A stretch of DNA of 64,000 nt from positions 2,226,501 to 2,290,500 of the forward strand of contig NZ_CP025611.1 in the NCBI RefSeq assembly GCF_002868735.1, in the 5' to 3' direction. Of the stretch, positions 54,742 through 63,533 are shown one piece after another. The first letter of the stretch is position 1; each line of letters begins with the position of its first letter. Under the pieces are notes generated by a model. The model was given only the letters and a program-made list of their open reading frames with translations, had not been told where the DNA came from and made no database searches. Source of the stretch: Niveispirillum cyanobacteriorum (lineage in GTDB: Bacteria > Pseudomonadota > Alphaproteobacteria > Azospirillales > Azospirillaceae). The position numbers and the translations under genes are program-made.

Positions 54742-55803
54742 TCAGCCTTTGCGATGCGCGGCCCCAACCGCGTCGGCAACGTGAGCATAGCCATCATCAG
54801 TCAGGCGCTGCGCCAGTTCCGCCTTGATCCGGCCCACCAGAGCCGGCCCCTGATAGGCCATGGCGGAATAGAGCTGCACCAGACTGGCGCCCGACCGGAT
54901 CTTGGCATAGGCGTCGGCACCCGACGAGACACCACCTACACCGACCAATGGCAGCTTGCCGCCAAGCAGTTGGTAGAACTCACCCAGCACCTTGGTGGAC
55001 GGTTCCAGCAAGGGCCGGCCCGACAGGCCACCGGCCTCTGCCGCCAGGGCGGGCGGGATAGCCGCCGGGCGGGCCAGTGTGGTGTTGGAGACGATCAGGC
55101 CGTCAATACCACTGTCCAGAACGACGGCGGCGATATCGGCCTTATCCTCGTCCGTAAGATCGGGGGCCACTTTCAGCAGCAGGGGTGGCGTGGCCCCCGT
55201 CTCTGTCCGTGCGGCGAGGCACTGGCCTAGCAGATCGGCCAGCGCGTCGCGTGATTGCAGGGTGCGCAGGCCCGGCGTGTTGGGGGAGGAGACATTGACG
55301 ACCAGATATTTGGCCAGATGCGCCACGCGGCGGATGCAGGCGGTATAGTCGCTGGCCGCGTCCACCGTATCCTTGTTCTTGCCGACATTGGCACCCACGA
55401 TGCCGGGCCGTCCGGCCCGCGCCGACAGCCGGGCAGCATAGGCATCCAGACCCTGGTTATTGAAGCCGAAACGGTTGATCACGGCCTGGGCGGTGGGCAC
55501 GCGGAACAGGCGCGGCTTGGGATTGCCATCCTGTGGGCGCGGGGTGACCGTGCCGCATTCGACGAAGCCGAAGCCCAGTTTCAGCATGGCGTCCGGCACC
55601 TCGGCATTCTTGTCGAAGCCGGCGGCAAGGCCGATGGGATTGGAAAAATCCAGGCCAAAGACGCGGGCGGCCAGCACGTCCGGGTCACGCCGTGACCCGC
55701 CAGGGACCAGACCCGTTTTCAGGGCCGCGATGGTCAGGTTATGGGCCTGTTCGGCATCCATCGCCATCAGGAACGGGCGGGCCAGGGGATAGAGATCGAC
55801 CAT
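54742..55803 (-). CDS. pyrD: Dihydroorotate dehydrogenase (quinone, class 2)
   Basis: The 353-residue protein is membrane-associated class 2 PyrD. The N-terminal amphipathic pair has YPLARPFLMAMDAEQAHNLTIAALK. FMN-site motifs include PIGLAAGFDKNAEVPDAMLKLGFGFVECGTVTPRPQDGNPKPRLFR, NRFGFNNQGLDAY and VVNVSSPNTPGLRTLQ with the catalytic Ser. VGVGGVSSGADAYAKIRSGASLVQLYSAMAYQGP is also present. It oxidises dihydroorotate to orotate with ubiquinone. The start is the ATG at 55803, which overlaps the DUF952 stop (TGATG); the TTG at 55806 is not needed. Confidence 0.96.
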   Translation of the reverse strand: MVDLYPLARPFLMAMDAEQAHNLTIAALKTGLVPGGSRRDPDVLAARVFGLDFSNPIGLAAGFDKNAEVPDAMLKLGFGFVECGTVTPRPQDGNPKPRLFRVPTAQAVINRFGFNNQGLDAYAARLSARAGRPGIVGANVGKNKDTVDAASDYTACIRRVAHLAKYLVVNVSSPNTPGLRTLQSRDALADLLGQCLAARTETGATPPLLLKVAPDLTDEDKADIAAVVLDSGIDGLIVSNTTLARPAAIPPALAAEAGGLSGRPLLEPSTKVLGEFYQLLGGKLPLVGVGGVSSGADAYAKIRSGASLVQLYSAMAYQGPALVGRIKAELAQRLTDDGYAHVADAVGAAHRKG

Positions 55804-56162
55804 CAAAGCCCCCCGCCGGCCACATGCGTCGGCATAATATGCAAGCCATCGTCACCTAGCGGCAGCGGATCGACGCGAATGACGGCATGGGGCAGCAGCG
55901 GGCCATAGAGATGGGGGAACAGCTGCCCGCCGCGCGAGGCTTCCCACTTCAACGCCACACCGCAGGCATCGGGATCGACGGTCAGCAGCAGCAGGCCCGT
56001 CTGCCCCGTCCGGTGCTTGGCGGCACTTTCCGGCAATTGCGCGCCCGTGGAGAAATGGATGAAGCCATCGGCCTTGTCCTGGGACGATCCGTCATAACGG
56101 CCAAGGGCCTGGGCCGTCTGCCATTCATCGGCGCGGCACATATGGAAGATGGGGGATGCCAT
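55803..56162 (-). CDS. DUF952 protein
   Basis: The 119-residue protein has the DUF952 pattern: FHMCRADEWQTAQALGRYDGSSQDKADGFIHFSTGAQLPESAAKHRTGQTGLLLLTVDPDACGVALKWEASRGGQLFPHLYGPLLPHAVIRVDPLPL. The DGFIHFS and FPHLYGPL motifs are invariant in the family. Function unknown. It is co-translated with pyrD, a frequent pairing in Rhodospirillales. Confidence 0.9.
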   Translation of the reverse strand: MASPIFHMCRADEWQTAQALGRYDGSSQDKADGFIHFSTGAQLPESAAKHRTGQTGLLLLTVDPDACGVALKWEASRGGQLFPHLYGPLLPHAVIRVDPLPLGDDGLHIMPTHVAGGGL

Positions 56163-56418
56163 GGTTTTCGTTCAAAAGACAAAAGGATGGACGCCACCCT
56201 AATCTGAAAGCGGGGCGACTGCCAGCACGGCCACGATCCGTGCCAGCAATGCCATCGGCGCGAAAGACCGCGCGAAAGGTTATGTATTGGATGAATACCC
56301 CAAACTATACGTCTGAACAGTGGTACCGGGCCGGAAGCTGCGCCAGTATTTGAACATCCACAGGGCGGGCCGATGTTGCGACCAGCGGCCCACCCCACCA
56401 GGGTCAGGAGTAACCGCC

Positions 56419-56640
56419 ATGAAGGACGCGGCCCGCATGTTCCAGGACGTCAATGAAAGCATGCTCAGTGAACGGATGCGTTTCGCTTTGAATGAAGTGG
56501 AACAGATGGGAATTCGCGGCCTGACCGCCGTACCCGTGAAGCCGACGCAGGAGATGCTGACGGCCGGTGCCCGTGCCGGGAGTATCAGTATCGAGACGGT
56601 GATGGCTGTCTATACAGCCATGCTGCGCGCCGCTGACTGA
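56419..56640 (+). CDS. Small protein of unknown function
   Basis: The 73-residue protein starts at the ATG at 56419 with AGGAG nine bases upstream. The N-terminal half is helical (MFQDVNESMLSERMRFALNEVEQMG). The C-terminal half contains VKPTQEMLTAGARAGSISIETVMAVYTAMLRAAD. That 'PT.EML.AG...' wording resembles small phage proteins of unknown role. It lies between the DUF952 gene and the phage module and is separated from the latter by a terminator. An ATG at 56320 is unlikely, having no ribosome binding site. Confidence 0.6.
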   Translation: MKDAARMFQDVNESMLSERMRFALNEVEQMGIRGLTAVPVKPTQEMLTAGARAGSISIETVMAVYTAMLRAAD

Positions 56641-56704
56641 ACGGCCTTTACTTCTGCTTTCTGCTTCTTCGTATCTCTTTTTTTGTTCCCAGAGGAAAAC
56701 TGAG

Positions 56705-56734
56705 GCCGTCCCTTCTTCTCCGTGAAGGGACGGC
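56705..56734. terminator. Bidirectional terminator at the edge of the phage module
   Basis: An 11-bp perfect stem (GCCGTCCCTTC/GAAGGGACGGC) with an 8-base loop is followed by ATTTCTTTTT on the plus strand. It lies between the small plus-strand gene and the minus-strand lysin and can end both transcripts. Confidence 0.85.
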
Positions 56735-56743
56735 ATTTCTTTT

Positions 56744-57178
56744 TCAGGCCCGGTAAAAGCTGAACCCCGCAAGACTTGCCGTCGGCGTCAGGGATGATGC
56801 CCAGTCGGGCAGCGGGTCGGCATCATCCACGAAATGATCGGCCCCGCCGACAATCCCATCCACCCCGGCCATAGCCCGACGTGCCACGCGCAGGGCAGCG
56901 GCGAAAGCGGGGTCGCGGCTATCAGCAGCCAGCATCTCCGCATGGCGCGGATCATCGGGATCCCAGGCCGCGAACAGGTCCGGGTCCTGCACCAGATCGG
57001 CTAATGTCCGGCCGGGCGTGCGGTAGCGGCGATTGACGGCGGTGGCGGCCAGCGCCTCCATGGCACGAATACCCCGGTCGCGCCCATGGGCCCAAATGGC
57101 CCGGGCCAGCGTATCCAAGGCGGCATCGGGACCGGCGGGTGCGCGGTCGGATACCGGGGTCAATTGCGGTCGTGTCAT
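56744..57178 (-). CDS. SleB-like cell-wall hydrolase, probable phage lysin
   Basis: The protein of about 144 residues has the order of motifs of SleB/hydrolase_2 lysins: LDTLARAIWAHGRDRGIRAMEALAATAVNRRYRTPGRTLADLVQ (helical first part), AALRVARRAMAGVDGIVGGADHFVDDADPLPDWA and C-terminal LAGFSFYRA. The acid motif of SleB (Glu in 'IYGEARGE') is IWAHGRDR here, so the supposed catalytic Glu is absent. Start: ATG 57178 is six bases from AGGAGAGG; ATG 57181 directly precedes it. It follows the terminase by 20 bp, the position of lysis genes at the end of a phage late operon. No signal peptide; no holin was seen. Confidence 0.7.
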   Translation of the reverse strand: MTRPQLTPVSDRAPAGPDAALDTLARAIWAHGRDRGIRAMEALAATAVNRRYRTPGRTLADLVQDPDLFAAWDPDDPRHAEMLAADSRDPAFAAALRVARRAMAGVDGIVGGADHFVDDADPLPDWASSLTPTASLAGFSFYRA

Positions 57179-57198
57179 CATCCTCTCCTGTCTTGGAA

Positions 57199-58680
57199 CT
57201 ACAGATCGAAATCGGTCTGGGCCTGGATCGGCCCGGTCCGGCGGGTATGGTCGGGGCGTTGGCGGGCGCAAGCGGCGATGGCGCCGGCCAGGGCATCCAG
57301 ACCATCATCATGGGACCGCCCGCGCGGCCGCCATTCCCGCATCTCCCTTCCCAGGGGGCCGGCGATGACGCTGTCATGGGCGTAGAGCAGGTTGGCGTGC
57401 AGCGGGCCGTCGATGCTGCCCAGGATACGGTCGACCTTGGCACGAACAGACCGTTCCTCCCGCACTGACACCGTGCTCAGCCCCTGTTCACGCAAGGTGC
57501 GGCGCAGGGTTTCGGGCAGGAAGGCACCGACGCCGTTTACCTCCAGATGGATCATGCGCACGCCGGTTTCGGCCACCAAGGTCGCCAGTTCGCGGCATTG
57601 CGCGGCGCCTGCCTCTTCCTCCGATCCCGACGGCACGGTCAGGTAGAGGGCGCGGTGGATGAAGAACCGCCCCTCCCCATCCTCCCCCAGCAGGACGGCG
57701 ACGGAACCGTCCCCCGCCTTGCGCCGCTTCTTGTCGCGCAGGCCCAGGGCCGGGTCCCACCAGATGCGCAGGGATCGCAGCCGGTAGGGGCCCAGACGAA
57801 AGCTGGGCCTTGCCAGCATCGGCGGTTCCAGGACCCAGTCATAGGGGATCAGCCGGTCGGCATCCAACCGCCCATCCTCCAACGAGACCGGCTTCAGCAG
57901 CATCTGGCTGGCGAATTTATTGACACTGCTGCGCCGACGGATGCGCTCAATGGCCTCGGGCGGGAAGCGTTCGGGCCAGGCGCTGTCACCGTCCCCGGTG
58001 AAGATCGGCTTCTCCAGCCGGTCGAACCCGTCCAGGAAGGGCACCTCCTCCCCCTCCTCCACGCAAGCGCGGCGGCTGTAGATCGACTGAAACGAATGCG
58101 GTGTGCCGATATAGAGCTGGGTTCCGCCCGGCGACAGGACATAGGCGATCTCACCCAGCCGTTGCCGCAACTCCAGGCGTTTTTCCGCCGTGCCACAGGT
58201 GTTGGGCACCTCCACATCGTCACAGACCACGATGTCGGCATGGCTGCCCGTGACATTGGCGGTGATGCCCTTGGCCACCATGGACGGGTCGCGCCCCACC
58301 TTGTCGCGGGAGATGGCGAATTCTTCGGCACCCCACAACTCAGGTTTCGCGGGCTTCATCCCCTGGCACAGCGGATGGCGTTCCACGATGCGCTTGACCG
58401 TGCGCACCATCTTCTTGGCCAGATGCGTATCGGCGGCCAGCACCATGACGCGGCGATTGGCATCCAGATAGAGAAGCCAGGCACAGAACAGCCCGATCAG
58501 GGTGGATTTGCCGCTGTCGCGAAAGGCCAGCAGCAGCAGTTCCTTCGACCCCGCCCGCCAGCGGCCTTCCAGCCAGCCAGCCATATCGGCGTGCAGGGCG
58601 GGGGTGGTCATGCCCTGCTCAAGGTTCCAGCGATCCAGAAAGCCGATGAAACCTTCCTTGTCACCATCCGCGGCCCCCAT
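57199..58680 (-). CDS. Phage terminase large subunit
   Basis: The protein of about 493 residues has the ATPase part with Walker A AFRDSGKST (about residues 53-61, numbered from the GTG at 58683) and Walker B DIVVCDDVE (about 150-158). The coupling motif is GTQLYIGTPHS, and the C-terminal nuclease part has WWDPALGLRDKKRRKAGDGS (D-containing first site) and HDDGLDALAGAIAAC near the end. It pumps DNA into the capsid. The best match in layout is to podovirus/T7-like terminases. ATG 58680 shares one base with the tailspike stop (TGATG). No small terminase subunit is next to it. Confidence 0.9.
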   Translation of the reverse strand: MGAADGDKEGFIGFLDRWNLEQGMTTPALHADMAGWLEGRWRAGSKELLLLAFRDSGKSTLIGLFCAWLLYLDANRRVMVLAADTHLAKKMVRTVKRIVERHPLCQGMKPAKPELWGAEEFAISRDKVGRDPSMVAKGITANVTGSHADIVVCDDVEVPNTCGTAEKRLELRQRLGEIAYVLSPGGTQLYIGTPHSFQSIYSRRACVEEGEEVPFLDGFDRLEKPIFTGDGDSAWPERFPPEAIERIRRRSSVNKFASQMLLKPVSLEDGRLDADRLIPYDWVLEPPMLARPSFRLGPYRLRSLRIWWDPALGLRDKKRRKAGDGSVAVLLGEDGEGRFFIHRALYLTVPSGSEEEAGAAQCRELATLVAETGVRMIHLEVNGVGAFLPETLRRTLREQGLSTVSVREERSVRAKVDRILGSIDGPLHANLLYAHDSVIAGPLGREMREWRPRGRSHDDGLDALAGAIAACARQRPDHTRRTGPIQAQTDFDL

Positions 58681-61046
58681 CACGTTCGACCGAGAATGTG
58701 CCAGGCGGCCCCGTTGGACAGCAGGGTCATGCCATCGAACTGCGCGGTCAGGGCCTTGGGTCCACCATCGGGGCCACCGCTGCCATCGCCGCTGGTCACG
58801 TTCACGATGTTGGTGGACGGATCGGTCTTCTTCACGGTCAGGCGTGTGCCGCTATTGGCTGCATCCGGGGCCGGCAGGCGCAGTTCCACCACGCCGGCAA
58901 AGGCGGAGACGAGATAGTGTTCGGCGCCCAGGTCGGGCTGGAACAGGCCTGCCGCCTCGTGGAAATGTACCGTGGCTGGCATGCGGCTGGCCGATGTCAC
59001 CCACCAGGCGGCGCCGTTGGAAAACACCGTCACCTGTTCGAACTGCCGGGCCAGTTTCCACACCCGGCCATCGGGGCCGGTGCCGGTGGCCGCCGTGACG
59101 CTGACCATGCCATCGGATGTGTCGGATTTCTTGATCGTAATGCGCCTTCCAACGGCCTGTGTGGCCGATGGGTTGGGCAGACGCACCTCAACCGCGCCGG
59201 CGCCCCCACTGACCAGATAAAGATCCTTCATCAGGTCGGGTTCGAACAGGCCGGCAGTGTCACGGAATTCGGCATTGCCCGGCTGTCCGGTGCGCGCCGT
59301 CACCCACCATCCCGCCCCGTTGGACACGACGCTGACATGGTCATAGCGCGACGACAGGATCACGGGCCGGCCATCCGGCCCCGGCCCACCCAGTTCGGTG
59401 ACGGTAACAGGATTGGCGGAACTGTCGGTCTTCTTGATGGTCAGGATGCGGCCATTGGCCGTGTCCGCCTTGGGCAAACGGAACTCCACACCTCCGCCAA
59501 AGGCCGAGACCAGATGCGTGATGGAGGTCAGATCGGCATTGACCAGCCCGCCGCTGGCCGGTTCGACATAGTTGGTATCGACGCTGAAACCTTCGACCCG
59601 CAGGTCGGTGACATGCGTCTCCTTCAACAGGTTGCGCAACGGGTAGCCGGCATTGATGGCGGTATAGGCGCGGTTGGATGAAGTGTCCCAAATCGGCTGG
59701 CCGCCGGTCGCGCTGAACAGGTTGACGATGCTGGTATTCTGGGACCCGTTGTCGATGCGGATGCCGGGCAGGGCGCCCAGGCTTTCGGCGTAGAAATTCA
59801 CGATCAGGTTCTGATCTGTGGCGGCACCTAAACGCAGGCAGGCCTGTCCACCGGGGTGCAGATTGGCCTCGCAATCGGTGAAGCTGTTATTGAATCGCCC
59901 GGCGGAAATGAAGAAACCGCAGCCGCTGATGGGGGCGGACAGGGAATAGACGCGCACATCCTGAAACTTGTTGGCATTGGGCGTGTCGCCATCCCCCTCC
60001 ACCGTCAGCAGGACGCCGTGGGCCTGGGGCCGCGCAATCAGGACGCGGGCCACATGGTTCCAGTAACAGGGCCGGTTGGTGTCGTGATAGCCATCCAGCA
60101 CGATGCCGTTGATGCTGTCCCAGATGGACAGATTCTCCACGACATTCTTCACACATGGCCCATCGCGGCCATAGAGCTTGACGCCCGTGGCCCCACCGAC
60201 AATGCGCAGGTCGCGCAAGGCTGCATAGCCGTCCACCATCTCCACCGCGTTGAAGCCACTGGGATATGTGGGCAGGTTGACGGGGTCGTAGGCGGCGGCG
60301 CGGGCCTGGATCACGCTGCCTTCGCCTTCCCCATAGAGGGTCTGTCCGTACCCCAGCACAATGGGCGCGCTGGTGCGGTAGGTGCCGGCGGGCAGGAACA
60401 CTGACCGGTGGGCCGCGAGTGCCGACAGGATAGCGGCAGTATCATCGCTGACCCCGTCGCCAACGGCACCGAAATCCTTGGCCGTGACCACATCACGCAG
60501 CTTGTCCGCCACGGCCCGGGTGACGGCCCCGGCCCCGTGGGCGGCAATGGTGCCGGCAGTGGGCAGGCTTTCCAGCGGCAGCGCCATGGGATTGCCCGAC
60601 GCATCAAAGCCCAGCGCCGCCCCCGCCCGTACGGCCCGGTCAGGCAGCAGGGAAGAGGCCGGCAGATCGGTGGGGGCCGCGCGCAGCATGCGGGCCTGAT
60701 CGGCGGCCAGTTGCTGCACCATGGATGTCAGACGGTTCAGCTGCTCATTCAGGCTACGGGCCGCCAATGGCCCGCTTTCCAGGAAATCCGTCTGCCGGTC
60801 CAGCACGACCCGGCGCTCAATGGTGACCAGGGTGCCCGCGGGTGGGGCCGCATCCATCTGCACCGCCCCACCCGCCGGATCACCCAGCCCTTCCAGCGTG
60901 TAACCGCTGGTCCAGGGGGCAGCATCCAGATAGAGCGACAGGTCGGAGGGGGCGTAAATCGGGAAGGTGAAAGTAAAACGGCTGACCAACCCGTCGGCGA
61001 CAAATTGCGCGACAGGGCTGGCCGCCGGGATCGGGGCGGTGGGCAT
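58680..61046 (-). CDS. Phage tailspike with T7 tail-fibre N-domain and pectate-lyase fold
   Basis: The 788-residue protein has an N-terminal T7 gp17-like attachment domain, about residues 1-120 (VADGLVSRFTFTFPIYAPSDLSLYLDAAPW ... GTLVTIERRVVLDRQTDF, then a coiled coil SLNEQLNRLTSMVQQLAADQARML). A pectate-lyase-superfamily right-handed beta helix covers about 185-500 (VTAKDFGAVGDGVSDDTAAILSAL marks its start). Last come three tandem repeats of about 92 residues (about 510-788), each with LVSAFGGGVEFRLP / LTIKKTDSS / GGPGPDGRP / VSNGAGWWV motifs. Such proteins bind and often degrade host capsule or LPS. Codon use is like the host. The stop overlaps the terminase start. Confidence 0.87.
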   Translation of the reverse strand: MPTAPIPAASPVAQFVADGLVSRFTFTFPIYAPSDLSLYLDAAPWTSGYTLEGLGDPAGGAVQMDAAPPAGTLVTIERRVVLDRQTDFLESGPLAARSLNEQLNRLTSMVQQLAADQARMLRAAPTDLPASSLLPDRAVRAGAALGFDASGNPMALPLESLPTAGTIAAHGAGAVTRAVADKLRDVVTAKDFGAVGDGVSDDTAAILSALAAHRSVFLPAGTYRTSAPIVLGYGQTLYGEGEGSVIQARAAAYDPVNLPTYPSGFNAVEMVDGYAALRDLRIVGGATGVKLYGRDGPCVKNVVENLSIWDSINGIVLDGYHDTNRPCYWNHVARVLIARPQAHGVLLTVEGDGDTPNANKFQDVRVYSLSAPISGCGFFISAGRFNNSFTDCEANLHPGGQACLRLGAATDQNLIVNFYAESLGALPGIRIDNGSQNTSIVNLFSATGGQPIWDTSSNRAYTAINAGYPLRNLLKETHVTDLRVEGFSVDTNYVEPASGGLVNADLTSITHLVSAFGGGVEFRLPKADTANGRILTIKKTDSSANPVTVTELGGPGPDGRPVILSSRYDHVSVVSNGAGWWVTARTGQPGNAEFRDTAGLFEPDLMKDLYLVSGGAGAVEVRLPNPSATQAVGRRITIKKSDTSDGMVSVTAATGTGPDGRVWKLARQFEQVTVFSNGAAWWVTSASRMPATVHFHEAAGLFQPDLGAEHYLVSAFAGVVELRLPAPDAANSGTRLTVKKTDPSTNIVNVTSGDGSGGPDGGPKALTAQFDGMTLLSNGAAWHILGRT

Positions 61047-61080
61047 GGGGGGGCCTCGTGATGTGAGAAGGGAAAGGCCG

Positions 61081-61638
61081 TCAGAGGCCCCGCGCCAGGC
61101 GCTCCAGGCGCTGGCGCTCCTGCTGACGCGTCAGGTCCAGAAGGTTACGGCGTTTGAGCGCCGTCTCCTCCTCTGACAGGCCCGCCAGTTTCAGGGCGTC
61201 CAGACGGGCGGCATCGTTGCGCGCCTCGGCGGCGGCGCGTTCACGGCCCAGGATCAAGGCCTCGCCCGATCCGTCGGCACTGCTGATGCCCTGCGCGCCC
61301 AGGGCTGCGCGCAGGCTGCCCGTTTCCTGGCGCAGGTCGCGGCGGCGACGGCGATCATCGATCTCGCTTTCGGCCTGGATACGCTGTGCCGCCAGGGTAT
61401 TGCGCTGTTGCAGATCTTCTATATCCGCCGTTTGCCGGGCGGCCAGATCGGCGCTGTCGGCGGCCTGTTCAGCCTCCAGCACCTGGCGTTCCTTCTTCCG
61501 GCGTTTGGATTTGGTGATGCCCAGCAGGTCCTTGGCCGTGTTGGTGGTGCCGACCAGCCTGTCCGCCGAACTGATCAGGCTGTTGCCGACGCCGGAATGG
61601 CTCAGAACCATCAGGGCCGGGGTGGTGATGCCGCCCAT
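61081..61638 (-). CDS. Phage internal virion protein-like (gp14-type)
   Basis: The 185-residue protein is mainly charged coiled coil: KSKRRKKERQVLEAEQAADSADLAARQTADIEDLQQRNTLAAQRIQAESEIDDRRRRRDLRQETGSLRAALGAQGISSADGSGEALI and on. The 'tgsLRAALGAQGIss.dGSGeal......a....DA..L' pattern is typical of small virion proteins that follow tail tubular protein B in podoviruses (gp14 position of T7). The N-terminus (GGITTPALMVLSHSGVGNSLI) is mildly hydrophobic. Its ATG overlaps the stop of the previous gene (TAATG). Confidence 0.7.
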   Translation of the reverse strand: MGGITTPALMVLSHSGVGNSLISSADRLVGTTNTAKDLLGITKSKRRKKERQVLEAEQAADSADLAARQTADIEDLQQRNTLAAQRIQAESEIDDRRRRRDLRQETGSLRAALGAQGISSADGSGEALILGRERAAAEARNDAARLDALKLAGLSEEETALKRRNLLDLTRQQERQRLERLARGL

Positions 61639-63533
61639 TATTCATTCACCTTCAGCTCATGGGTTACGGACAGGAGGGTGAAGGGCAGCGGCCTTTCCTC
61701 CACGATGCGCCAGGGGGGCGTGGCGCGGCTGGTCTGCCAGCCGGTGGCTGTCAACCGGCGGTCGCCGGTGAAGGCCGGGGCCGGTTCCATGGCCAGCGCG
61801 GGGCCGGCGGCGCGCCGTAATGGCACCTCCACCGGCCCCCGCCCCAGGTCGGCGCGCAGCGCGGGCGTATCCTTCAATCGGAAGGTCACCGCCAGCAGAC
61901 GCGCACGCCGTCCCTGTCCTTCTGCCGCCAGCAGGTTAGGCGGCATGGGTTCAATCTCATGGGTAAAGGGCAACCCCGCCTGGACCTGCGTGGCCGGGCG
62001 GGGCAGGCGGATGCGGCCCGCCGCGACAGGGGCCACCGTGACAACAGCCCCATCGGCAAGTACGGCCACATCCCGCCCGTTCAGGTGGTCCAGCCCGGCC
62101 CAGCGGGCCGTGGGGCTGTCCACCGAACCAGCCAGCCCGGCATCGACATGCAGGGCATCGTCCCAGACCTCCACCGCCACACGGCCATCACGGTCCACCA
62201 GCCAGTAGAGATGGCGCCCCACCAGGGCCGTGGACAGGATGCGGCCCGCTGTGACCAGCCGCACCCAGGCGCGTATCTGTTCATTGCGGTACAGCGTCAG
62301 CACCGCCAGGGTCCCGTCCGACTGCACCGCCAGCAGCAGCCGGCGGCGGCGGTCATATTCCATATCGACGGTGCCGGGCAGGATGGGCCGCGTGGTCAAG
62401 GTCAGGTCGGCGGCGGAATAGGATTGTTCCAGATCGGTCCACAGGAAATCGCGAATCGACCCGTCGCCCGCCGCGAACAGGGTCCCGCCCTCGATCTCCT
62501 GCGGCGGGATGCTGCGGTCGGACGGGCTGCCGATGCGGGTCTGCCGGTCCAGGCGGATGGCCGACGGGGTCAGAGGAACCCCCGTGACGGCCCATTCACC
62601 GCCCGTGGTAAAGACCTGCAAATGCCGCCCGGAATAGACGGCACGGATGGGGTTCACCTCATCCGACAGGATGGCAAATTCGATGGCGCTGTCATCCTCC
62701 CCCTCGCCCAGGTCAAAATTGAACAGATCGCCCGATTTCGACAGCCAGAGCCGGTTGGGCAGGTCGCGCGACCCGCCGATGACCAATCGGTCCTGGTGAA
62801 AGGCAACGGAGAGGGGCCAACCGCGCTGCGGGCTGAACGCCGCCTCGTCCCAATCCGCGGTGGGGTTGGTGTGGGGTAGGCTGTCGGCCAGGTCGATCTC
62901 CGCCTCAATCGCCGACCGCACCGCCGCGATGCGCCCCGGCTTGCGGTGGATGCGCCAGGGTGCCCCCTCATGTTCTGGCATAAAGACGGGCGCAGAAGCA
63001 CGCAGCCGCACCCTTCCCGTCAGGCCGGACGGGGTCAGGGTGATGGCGGCATCGGCAAAGCGGAAAAAGGGGATGCGGGGCCGCCCCTCCTCCTCGGCAA
63101 ATACCCAGGGCTCGACCGTCCATTGGCCGGGCCCACGCCGGCTGATGCGACGCGGTTCGACATCGGGATGGCAGACCAGCAGCACATCCCCGCTTTGCGC
63201 CCAGGTCAGGTTGGCAATCTGTGCCAGGGTCCAGGGGCTGGGCAATGTCGCCTGCAGGGCATCATCGCCGAACACTGACACCTGCCGGTCGGTCAGGACC
63301 AGCAGGTGGGTCTGCTCGCTGCTGAAGGTAAAGGGGATCAGACGGCCCCGCCCCGGCACGATCGCGATGAAACCCGTACCGGGCCGGCGCCGGATGCCGC
63401 CCGTCGGTTCGATCAGGACGTTGGTCAGGGTCAACGCCCCGTTTTCAAAGGCGGCGAGGTCCCCCCGGCCCAGCAGGTCGGGGCTGACGCAGCCGCCGGT
63501 GAAGCTGGTCTTCACAGATTTCAGACGGGTCAT
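61638..63533 (-). CDS. Tail tubular protein B-like (gp12-type)
   Basis: The 631-residue protein starts MTRLKSVKTSFTGGCVSPDLLGRGDLAAFENGALTLTNVLIEPTGGIRRRPGTGFI, the usual N-terminal wording of podovirus tail tubular B/nozzle proteins, and continues with repeated beta-propeller-like blades: TFSSEQTHLLVLTDRQVSVFGDD, NLTWAQSGDVLLVCHPDVEPRRI, AFHQDRLVIGGSRDLPNRLWLSKSGDLFNFDLGEGEDDSAIEFAI. It forms the tail nozzle. The start overlaps the stop of the upstream gene by four bases (ATGA). Confidence 0.85.
   Translation of the reverse strand: MTRLKSVKTSFTGGCVSPDLLGRGDLAAFENGALTLTNVLIEPTGGIRRRPGTGFIAIVPGRGRLIPFTFSSEQTHLLVLTDRQVSVFGDDALQATLPSPWTLAQIANLTWAQSGDVLLVCHPDVEPRRISRRGPGQWTVEPWVFAEEEGRPRIPFFRFADAAITLTPSGLTGRVRLRASAPVFMPEHEGAPWRIHRKPGRIAAVRSAIEAEIDLADSLPHTNPTADWDEAAFSPQRGWPLSVAFHQDRLVIGGSRDLPNRLWLSKSGDLFNFDLGEGEDDSAIEFAILSDEVNPIRAVYSGRHLQVFTTGGEWAVTGVPLTPSAIRLDRQTRIGSPSDRSIPPQEIEGGTLFAAGDGSIRDFLWTDLEQSYSAADLTLTTRPILPGTVDMEYDRRRRLLLAVQSDGTLAVLTLYRNEQIRAWVRLVTAGRILSTALVGRHLYWLVDRDGRVAVEVWDDALHVDAGLAGSVDSPTARWAGLDHLNGRDVAVLADGAVVTVAPVAAGRIRLPRPATQVQAGLPFTHEIEPMPPNLLAAEGQGRRARLLAVTFRLKDTPALRADLGRGPVEVPLRRAAGPALAMEPAPAFTGDRRLTATGWQTSRATPPWRIVEERPLPFTLLSVTHELKVNE

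Noticed and set aside
56163-56418. tRNA or att site next to the phage module
   Set aside because: No tRNA-like cloverleaf or T-loop motif and no direct repeat pair could be found; the other end of the element is outside the window.
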